This document shows positions 25,859 to 32,382 of a stretch of 64,000 bases of DNA, piece by piece; position 1 is the first letter of the stretch, and each line of letters starts with the position of its first letter. Made by a program: the position numbers and the translations under genes. Source of the stretch: Anaerolineales bacterium. GTDB taxonomy: Bacteria > Chloroflexota > Anaerolineae > Aggregatilineales > J027. Below the pieces are notes generated by a model that saw nothing but the letters and a program-made list of their open reading frames with translations, ran no database searches and was not told the DNA's origin. The stretch spans positions 868,001-932,000 of the forward strand of contig JACKCI010000002.1 in NCBI GenBank assembly GCA_020634155.1. Reading direction: 5' to 3'.

Positions 25859-27223
25859 TCATTCATCCTGTACAAAGTGATCAATCAATGCTGCTGTAAA
25901 GCGCATGGTGCGGAAATAGTCTTCAACATAGATATTCTCGTTGGGTGAATGGGCGCGGGCGTTGGGGTGCCATGTCGCACCAGCCGAGACCACCGGAATC
26001 CCCAACTCTACACTGAGCGGATAGACGGGGCCGCTACCCGCAAACCAAGGCGTCATCACGGGGTCTTGCCCCAGAACCTCTTTGCATGCTTTGATAGCCG
26101 CTTGTCGAATAGCGCTGTCTTGGGTTTCCATCGCTGGATGCTCACCCGCCAACATGACCATTTCAATATCGGTATAGCCACGTCGGTCAAGGTGTTCACG
26201 AATCAGGCGCTGGGCCAGTTCAGGCGTCAAATCCGGCACAAGACGGCAGTCAATCTTAGCCATCGCTTTGGCGGGCAGGACGGTTTTGGTGCCCTCATCG
26301 GTGTAGCCGCTATTAAGGCCGCAAATGGTCAGGGTTGGTTCCAACATGAAGCGGCGCAAGGCAATGACATCATCCATGTCATTAATCCACGTTGAAAGGC
26401 CGACATTTTGGCGCATCTTGGCACTCTCAAAGGGTAGGGCATCAATGCGGTCAATGGCGGTTTGGGGCATGGGGCGCACCACATCCATATAACCATCAAT
26501 GGTGATGCGGTCTTGAGCGTCTTTCATGGTGCTAAGGGCCTGTACCAGCCGCCATGCCGGATTGACAATCAGTGGTGCCAGCGATGAATGCAGGTCATGG
26601 GATGCCCCTTGGCAATGCAATTCAAAGTAGGCGATACCTTTGCAGCCCTCGGCCATTGTAATGCGACCTGCTTCATCATAGCCGCCACCTTCCCATAGTA
26701 CACCATCAGCATCCAGCAAATGCCGATGCTCATGTGTCCATGTGGTGAGGTTGACGCTACCGATTTCTTCTTCGCCCTCAAACACAAACTTGATTTTGAG
26801 GGGCAGCGGCCCTTGGGTAGCTAACCATGCCTCAATCATCTGGATGCGGGCTAACAATTCGCCTTTATCATCGGCCACCCCGCGTGCAATCATCAAGCCA
26901 TCGCGGAAAGTGAGTGCAAAGGGGGGAGATTCCCAAAGTTCGAGAGGGGTCTCTGGCTGCACATCGTAATGGTTATAAACCATCAAGGTACGCGGCCCCT
27001 CGCCAATTTCAGCAAAAATCATCGGGCTGCCACCATTAGGCAAATCAAAGCTTTGGGCCTTTGCACCGAGCTTCTGTAAACGGCGGATGAGCCAGTCCGC
27101 CCCTTCATGTACCCCACGTTTTTGGGCGGCAACGGTGGGTATGGCGACAAATTCGGCAAATTCGTCCAAGAACCGTTCCCGATTGGCCTCAATATAAGCG
27201 TATAATTTTGCGGCATCGATCAT
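25859..27223 (-). CDS. M20 family metallopeptidase (dipeptidase-like)
   Basis: 454 residues. The co-catalytic two-zinc site of the M20 family is recognisable: NHYDVQP with its His and Asp, DDKGELLARI, and EGEEEIGS with the Glu-Glu pair (base and bridging ligand). A dimerisation insert lies in the middle. The family includes carboxypeptidase G2, ArgE, DapE and carnosinase-like dipeptidases; the substrate cannot be read from the sequence. No signal peptide. First gene of a probable four-gene operon (M20, cyclophilin, M16, NTPase), 61 bases before the cyclophilin gene, and divergent from the dehydratase gene. Confidence 0.93.
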   Translation of the reverse strand: MIDAAKLYAYIEANRERFLDEFAEFVAIPTVAAQKRGVHEGADWLIRRLQKLGAKAQSFDLPNGGSPMIFAEIGEGPRTLMVYNHYDVQPETPLELWESPPFALTFRDGLMIARGVADDKGELLARIQMIEAWLATQGPLPLKIKFVFEGEEEIGSVNLTTWTHEHRHLLDADGVLWEGGGYDEAGRITMAEGCKGIAYFELHCQGASHDLHSSLAPLIVNPAWRLVQALSTMKDAQDRITIDGYMDVVRPMPQTAIDRIDALPFESAKMRQNVGLSTWINDMDDVIALRRFMLEPTLTICGLNSGYTDEGTKTVLPAKAMAKIDCRLVPDLTPELAQRLIREHLDRRGYTDIEMVMLAGEHPAMETQDSAIRQAAIKACKEVLGQDPVMTPWFAGSGPVYPLSVELGIPVVSAGATWHPNARAHSPNENIYVEDYFRTMRFTAALIDHFVQDE

Positions 27224-27258
27224 TTGACAATCTCACCTTTCTATCCACAATAATCAGT

Positions 27259-28191
27259 ATGTTAACACTACTTGATTTTCTCACTGCACAGTCTCGCATT
27301 AAGCCCTATCTTCATCCTACACTTCTTGAACCGAGTGTGACACTGGGGGCAGGGGTCTATTTCAAACTGGAAAATACCAATCTGACCCATGCGTTCAAGA
27401 TTCGTGGGGCGCTCAACGCCATTCTTGCCCAAGCGGACATTGCCCGTGAGCGGGGTATTATAGCGGCCTCAGCGGGTAACCATGCAGTAGGCGTCGCTTA
27501 TGCCGCGCAACTGGCAGACGCGACCGCCACATTGGTGATGCCGCGCCAAACCCCGCAGCGCAAAGTCGAAGGAGCGCGTCGCTTAGGTGCAACCATTGTG
27601 CTTTATGGCGACATCTATGATGAGGCCGAAATCCATGCCCGTGAGCTAGAACAACGCGAAGGCACTCTTTTTGTGTCCCCATATAATGACCCATATGTAA
27701 TTGCAGGGCAAGGCACGATCAGCCTTGAATTGCTTGAGACCATACCAAGCATTAGCCGTATTTTGGTACCGACTAGCGGGGGTGGTCTATTGGCTGGGGT
27801 AGCGACTGCGGCCAAGTTAATTAACCCCGCGATTGAGGTGATAGGCGTGCAGTCGGTGGCGACACCCGCAATGTATAACGCTTTTTATGGCACTGACCAT
27901 TCCCAACTGGACACCATTGCTGATGGCTTGGCAGGCAAGATTGAGGAAGGCTCGATAACAGTGCCGCTGTGCCGTCAATATACTGATCGAATTGTGCTGG
28001 TGGAGGAGCAAGCTATTCATGAGTCGATTCGATGGGTGTTTCGGCAGCACGGTTGGGCTATTGAAGGGGCTGCGGCGGTGGGGGTTGCGGCCTTATTAAC
28101 AGGGCAAATAGAGCCACAAGCAGGCACGGTGGTCATCATCTCTGGCGGCAATATCGATGTTGAGAAATTCCTACATGTGATGGCGGAATGA
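27259..28191 (+). CDS. PLP-dependent threonine/serine dehydratase family
   Basis: 310 residues from the ATG at 27259; the upstream ATG at 27208 lies inside the divergent M20 gene and would add a stretch not found in the family. Fold type II PLP enzyme: Schiff-base Lys in HAFKIRGALNAI, SAGNHAVGVAYAA, and the phosphate-binding PTSGGGLLAGVA. There is no C-terminal ACT domain, so it resembles the short catabolic dehydratase/serine racemase group, not biosynthetic IlvA. It would deaminate L-Thr or L-Ser, or racemise Ser. Its stop overlaps the sortase start by 4 bases. Confidence 0.88.
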   Translation: MLTLLDFLTAQSRIKPYLHPTLLEPSVTLGAGVYFKLENTNLTHAFKIRGALNAILAQADIARERGIIAASAGNHAVGVAYAAQLADATATLVMPRQTPQRKVEGARRLGATIVLYGDIYDEAEIHARELEQREGTLFVSPYNDPYVIAGQGTISLELLETIPSISRILVPTSGGGLLAGVATAAKLINPAIEVIGVQSVATPAMYNAFYGTDHSQLDTIADGLAGKIEEGSITVPLCRQYTDRIVLVEEQAIHESIRWVFRQHGWAIEGAAAVGVAALLTGQIEPQAGTVVIISGGNIDVEKFLHVMAE

Positions 28192-28985
28192 ATGCGAGGC
28201 TTGTATCGGCGGGGTTAATAGGTTTAGGCGGGCTGTGCTTAGTGGGGGGCATTGGCTTGCTAATCGTGCAGGTTATTCAGCCTGTGAGTATCACAGCGCC
28301 CCAGCAGCAACCGACGGTACCGCCAACGGCTGTCTTGGCAGGGGTCACGATTGAGCCACCTCTGTTGCTGGATAGTTTACCATTGATGCCTGTGATGGCT
28401 GTTGAGCCAGCGACTCAAACCACAACGATACCGTCTCCGGCAGCAACAATAAAGCCAAGCGTGACGGCGCGACCTCACCCGCCTACGGCGACATCGCCCG
28501 CGCCTGCGCCCCTGCCCACCCTCCCCATGCCACTCCCCCCCGACCGCATTATCATCCCTAGCCTTGAACTAGACGCACCTGTTGTGCCTGTGGGATGGCA
28601 GAACACAATCATTGACAGCCAAACCTATAGCCAATGGGAGGTGCCAAATGCCTATGCTGGCGGGTGGCATGAGACCAGCGCACGGGTAGGTGAGATAGGG
28701 AATCTGGTCATCAATGGGCATCATAATATAGAGGGGGGCGTTTTTCAGGATTTGGTCAAGTTGGTACCGAGTGACTTAATAATTCTCAGTGCGGGGGGGG
28801 AGACCTTCCATTATCAGGTAGTGCAAACGATGATTTTGCCAGAGCGCGACCAGCCACTTGCCACCCGTCAAGCCAACGCAAGGTGGCTATTGCCCACACC
28901 TGATGAACGTGTTACCCTCATAACTTGTTGGCCGAGCGATGACAACTCGCATCGATTGGTAGTTATCGCGTTGCCGTTGGAGTAA
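28188..28985 (+). CDS. Sortase
   Basis: 265 residues. One N-terminal membrane helix (about 7-28) acts as an uncleaved anchor, followed by a Pro/Thr-rich linker (about 30-115) and an extracellular sortase domain beginning IIIPSLELDAPVVPVGW. The catalytic triad is visible: His178 or His179 in INGHHN, Cys247 in VTLITCWP, Arg256 in DNSHRLVV. The sequence looks closest to the class D/E sortases. Such enzymes join LPXTG-like proteins to the cell wall or to pilin subunits. No substrate with a sorting signal was seen in the window. It is part of the dehydratase-to-DUF4013 operon. Confidence 0.9.
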   Translation: MNARLVSAGLIGLGGLCLVGGIGLLIVQVIQPVSITAPQQQPTVPPTAVLAGVTIEPPLLLDSLPLMPVMAVEPATQTTTIPSPAATIKPSVTARPHPPTATSPAPAPLPTLPMPLPPDRIIIPSLELDAPVVPVGWQNTIIDSQTYSQWEVPNAYAGGWHETSARVGEIGNLVINGHHNIEGGVFQDLVKLVPSDLIILSAGGETFHYQVVQTMILPERDQPLATRQANARWLLPTPDERVTLITCWPSDDNSHRLVVIALPLE

Positions 28986-28988
28986 AGA

Positions 28989-29546
28989 ATGATACGATTC
29001 ATTGCCCTCTTGTTAACCCCTTTGTTGAATTTTCGGCCCATTCGCCGTATCCGCCGCAATCACGGCCTCGAACATGCCACTATTCACATGATGAGCCGCC
29101 GTATCAAGGATTTAAAGATTCTTGGCGGACGGGCGGTACTAGATGGCTTTTTCATCTATGGTGAAGCCGAGACGGATCAGATACGGGTTGCCGTTGAGGA
29201 AGCCATTACCCGAATGCGAAAGGGCGAACACGGCTTGGCGGTGCATCCCAACTGCGGCACAGGCTTGGTGACCACAGGTCTTATGACCACCTTAGCGACC
29301 ATGCTCGGTACCATTGGAGCCAACCAAAGCTGGAAAGACCGCATCAGCCGTCTGCCGACGCTGGTGGTCTTATCCGTCTTCGCTGTGATGCTTTCTCAAC
29401 CTGCGGGCCTCTCGCTGCAACGGCATATCACAACCTTGGGCGACCCCGGTGACTTGGAAGTGGTGCAAATCTCCCGCCAAGACATGAAGTCACCCTTCTC
29501 GAAATCGAAAATGGTTGTACACCGTATCTGGACACGGGCAGGCTGA
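28989..29546 (+). CDS. DUF6391-like membrane protein with HxxEHxxxH motif
   Basis: 185 residues. The N-terminal part has a conserved-looking block RNHGLEHATIHMM with His25-x-x-Glu28-His29-x3-His33, followed by a small alpha/beta domain (HGLAVHPNCGTGLVTTGLMT) and at least one membrane helix (LPTLVVLSVFAVML). I recall similar HALEHATxH proteins in Chloroflexota and Cyanobacteria as DUF6391, so I use that name with caution. HxxEH is the inverted zinc-ligand order seen in M16 peptidases, but nothing else in the protein matches M16. Function unknown. The gene starts 3 bases after the sortase stop. Confidence 0.7.
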   Translation: MIRFIALLLTPLLNFRPIRRIRRNHGLEHATIHMMSRRIKDLKILGGRAVLDGFFIYGEAETDQIRVAVEEAITRMRKGEHGLAVHPNCGTGLVTTGLMTTLATMLGTIGANQSWKDRISRLPTLVVLSVFAVMLSQPAGLSLQRHITTLGDPGDLEVVQISRQDMKSPFSKSKMVVHRIWTRAG

Positions 29547-30238
29547 TGAATCTCCTAGAAGCGCTCCAATATCCCTTTGCGGACAAACAATGGAAAAATA
29601 AACTCGGTATTGCGACGCTGCTGATGGTTATTCCGGTAGTGGGGTGGTTGGCCTTATTAGGCTATGGTATCCGCATCACGCGCCGTATTGCCAACGATGA
29701 CCACCGCCTACCGGATTGGCAAGACTTCGGGCGTGACGCCAACACTGGAATCATGGTGGCTTTCGGTAGCTCCGTATATGCCGCACCCGTCGTCATTTTT
29801 CTGTGCATGATTATCTTTCTATCGGGGCTAGGCGGTGATGAAGTGACCCTCATCCTGAGTTGCTGCTTAGGCTCCATGTTGCTGGTCTATGGCATTGTAA
29901 TTGCGCCCCTCTCGCAAGCTGCGGTTGCTCAATATGCTCATCATAACGATGTCAGCGAGTTTTTCAATGTTCCAGCCCGTGTTCAAGATGCCACCGCCCA
30001 CTCCGACCAAGCCGTGAATTTGGCGATGCAATCCGCAGGCTTAGGTATCCTGATGGCTATTCCGCTAGGGCTAGGGGCGTTGACTCTCAGCCTTCTTTTT
30101 GTGGAGCCGCTGTTGGGGCTATGCTGTTTATTAATTTTTCTGCTGCCTGCGCCCGCACTAATGGCCTATCTGTTGATGGCGAACTTCTACTTAATAGGGG
30201 AGTGGGGCAAAATTATTGGCGCTCGTCGTCAGCATTAA
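29546..30238 (+). CDS. DUF4013-like polytopic membrane protein
   Basis: 230 residues with about five to six membrane helices and the layout of DUF4013 proteins: an amphipathic NLLEALQYPFADKQW start, then GYGIRITRRIANDDHRLPDW with an acidic-tryptophan motif in the first cytoplasmic loop. Function is unknown for the family. The ATG shares one base with the stop of the previous gene, so the two are likely translated together. It ends the dehydratase-sortase operon; the hairpin downstream serves the opposite strand. Confidence 0.75.
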   Translation: MNLLEALQYPFADKQWKNKLGIATLLMVIPVVGWLALLGYGIRITRRIANDDHRLPDWQDFGRDANTGIMVAFGSSVYAAPVVIFLCMIIFLSGLGGDEVTLILSCCLGSMLLVYGIVIAPLSQAAVAQYAHHNDVSEFFNVPARVQDATAHSDQAVNLAMQSAGLGILMAIPLGLGALTLSLLFVEPLLGLCCLLIFLLPAPALMAYLLMANFYLIGEWGKIIGARRQH

Positions 30239-30267
30239 AAAAAACCCTCTACAAACACTGTAGAGGG
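30237..30267 (-). terminator. Rho-independent terminator of the lon operon
   Basis: 9-bp stem CCCTCTACA (30245-30253) / TGTAGAGGG (30259-30267) with a 5-base loop. On the minus strand it is followed by eight T (30244-30237). It ends transcription of lon, the response regulator and the PHP-AlbA gene. On the plus strand the hairpin has no T run downstream. Confidence 0.85.
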
Positions 30268-30274
30268 CTGTTGA

Positions 30275-32017
30275 TTACGTAGACGGTTGCTGCACAGTGA
30301 AGACTTGCCAAGGGCCGTGCAACCCCTCTTCAGTAACCCCATAATAGATGCGAACATTGTTTTGCTCATCGTATTGGGCGAGGTCATAGCGGGTGTCATT
30401 GCCACGCTCATAGACCTTTATCAACCCAATCTCGCCATGCCATTGAATAGCATTGGGGTCAAGGGCGCGGCTCTCGTGCTCGGTAATGGCATAATGCCAA
30501 AGACGCCGAGCTGAAGAGCGTGTCACATTGCGGACAGTGCTGCCATTGCGTAAATCACGCACAGTATGATACATCCGCCCTTTGCGCTCTTCAGTGGCGA
30601 TAATCTCCACACCAGTTAACGGCGCGGGCACGCCCTCAGCGGGCAAGGGTGTTTCTTCAAGTGGTGTCTCAAAGGTATAGGTTTGGGGTTGGCCTAGATT
30701 ACGGGCAATCATCTGCACAATCTCATCACGGACAGCCAAGCTAGTCTCGGAATCATCCCGCACATAGATTTTGCTTTCGTCCACTGCATAAGGGACATCA
30801 TTGCCGCGTGGCACTTGGATGCGGATAATGGTTTTGCCTTGACTATCTTGGGCGTCGATTTCCACATCCAACTTGGGGGTGATTTTGCTATCAATTTCCG
30901 CATAAAGTGCTTCAATTGAGGCTTGAACGTTTTCTACCCCAATAGGCTTCTTTTTCGGACTTTCCTCCAGCCCCACATAAATAGCCCCACCATTGGTGTT
31001 CGCCATCGCGCAGACATCCGCCACAATATTGTAGAGGAATCCATTGCGACGGGTCATATCTTCATGGAAGGATTGCACGATATTCGCGCCTTCTTCACGG
31101 GCCGCTTGAATATAATCGTAGGGGTCGCGTGAACTGCGATAGGGACGGGTGCGAGCGAAGTCCGTGCCTCGGAACATATCGATCAGGGCTTCAAAACTGC
31201 GCTCTGGTAAGGAGACCTCGGTCACACGGTCACCAATCCCCAGATTTTTAGGGTTACGGGCATCGGCACTCAAGCGATGGGCATCAGAGCCTTGAATACA
31301 GCGCATCTTGCGCGGATATTCGGGCTTGGATCCATCAAAAAAGCGCGAGGTTGTCTGCCAGCCTTTTTTCTCTAAATCAGTGACTTCAAGGGCGTGCAAA
31401 TAGGGGTCTTGGGTATAGGCAATTTTGGTCTGGCCGCCGAAATCAAACCCACGCATTGCCACTCCATGTGTCGAATTGGCATGTGCCGCCAATACAATCC
31501 CGCCCGCCTCATTAATCAAGCGGTAAGCAGTCAGAACATCTGAAGAGGCTCCCGCAGCCGGGTTGCCTTCATCCATGACGGTGGGATTGATGCGTAGGCT
31601 CATTAGAATATGTTCAATTTGGCGCAGGGGAGTGCGGGGCGAGAAAATGCCCAAAATATGGAAGCCAAAAGTAGCGGTAAACTCAAAACCGGGGAGTACC
31701 AATACTTTTTCTAACAAGCGGCGGTATTCGGCCAAGCGGCGGATTTCTTCGGGTTCAGCGCGGCCTAAGCGCTCTAAGAATTCTAATTGCTCGATTTCAC
31801 GCATCATGGCCGCATACCCACGTAGGGTATTGTGGTCAGTAAAGGCGATAATATCGAGGCTACGAAGTTCGGCTTTGCGTAAAATATCGAGATACGAGGC
31901 CGACTGCTCTTGATAATCAAGCGAGCCGGGGGTATGGATGTGCAAATCCATCCGATACCACTGTATCTTATTCCGTTTCGACTTATTGGTCACAAATTGT
32001 ACACTCCATTTATCCAA
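30275..32017 (-). CDS. PHP phosphoesterase fused to a Schlafen AlbA-type domain
   Basis: 580 residues, three parts. The PHP domain (about 20-285) keeps the metal-ligand motifs MDLHIHTPGS, FTDHNTLRGY, GFEFT, AAHANST and GSDAH. Residues about 305-425 look like an AlbA_2/Schlafen putative nucleic-acid or NTP-binding domain (SFHEDMTRRNGFLYNIVADV, ANTNGGAIYVGLEE). The C-terminal 130 residues form an extra beta-rich domain I cannot name. Start: ATG at 32017 overlaps the response regulator by 8 bases; ATG at 31951 is possible. Third gene of the lon operon. The domain pair suggests a hydrolase acting on nucleotides or nucleic acids, possibly in stress or defence; that is inference. Confidence 0.85.
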   Translation of the reverse strand: MDKWSVQFVTNKSKRNKIQWYRMDLHIHTPGSLDYQEQSASYLDILRKAELRSLDIIAFTDHNTLRGYAAMMREIEQLEFLERLGRAEPEEIRRLAEYRRLLEKVLVLPGFEFTATFGFHILGIFSPRTPLRQIEHILMSLRINPTVMDEGNPAAGASSDVLTAYRLINEAGGIVLAAHANSTHGVAMRGFDFGGQTKIAYTQDPYLHALEVTDLEKKGWQTTSRFFDGSKPEYPRKMRCIQGSDAHRLSADARNPKNLGIGDRVTEVSLPERSFEALIDMFRGTDFARTRPYRSSRDPYDYIQAAREEGANIVQSFHEDMTRRNGFLYNIVADVCAMANTNGGAIYVGLEESPKKKPIGVENVQASIEALYAEIDSKITPKLDVEIDAQDSQGKTIIRIQVPRGNDVPYAVDESKIYVRDDSETSLAVRDEIVQMIARNLGQPQTYTFETPLEETPLPAEGVPAPLTGVEIIATEERKGRMYHTVRDLRNGSTVRNVTRSSARRLWHYAITEHESRALDPNAIQWHGEIGLIKVYERGNDTRYDLAQYDEQNNVRIYYGVTEEGLHGPWQVFTVQQPST

Positions 32018-32363
32018 GTAGATTCATCAGTTGATCGGCCAATTGACCGGGGTCATAGGGTTTGACCAAGAACATATTAGCTCCGGCAGCCCGTGCCTCT
32101 TTGCCGACATCACGTCCAGAAGCCATCACAATCGGCAACTGGGCAAACTCGGCGGAATCCCGCAACTGATGAATAACATCAATGCCAGAAATATCATTGA
32201 GATGGTAATCAACAATCATCACATCTGGCTGAAAATGCTGTGCCTTGGCGAAGACCTCAAGTCCCCGCAGCACAATCGCCACCTCGAAACCATCCATTTC
32301 TAGCAGGGTCTTCAGCAACGAGGTGGAATTTGCATCATCATCAACAATCATTACCTTCGGCAA
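32010..32363 (-). CDS. Single-domain response regulator
   Basis: 117 residues from a TTG at 32363, chosen because GGAGAG lies 5 bases before it and because the REC fold begins at once (PKVMIVDDD). The open frame extends back to 32435, but that part overlaps the end of lon by 53 bases. Phospho-acceptor is Asp52 in VMIVDYHLND, with the acidic DDD cluster, and the conserved Lys in MFLVKPYDP. There is no output domain, so it works by protein contact, perhaps with the PHP-AlbA protein or a kinase. No histidine kinase is adjacent. Located between lon and the PHP-AlbA gene. Confidence 0.88.
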   Translation of the reverse strand: MPKVMIVDDDANSTSLLKTLLEMDGFEVAIVLRGLEVFAKAQHFQPDVMIVDYHLNDISGIDVIHQLRDSAEFAQLPIVMASGRDVGKEARAAGANMFLVKPYDPGQLADQLMNLLG

Positions 32364-32382
32364 ACTAGACTCTCCACTGTCT

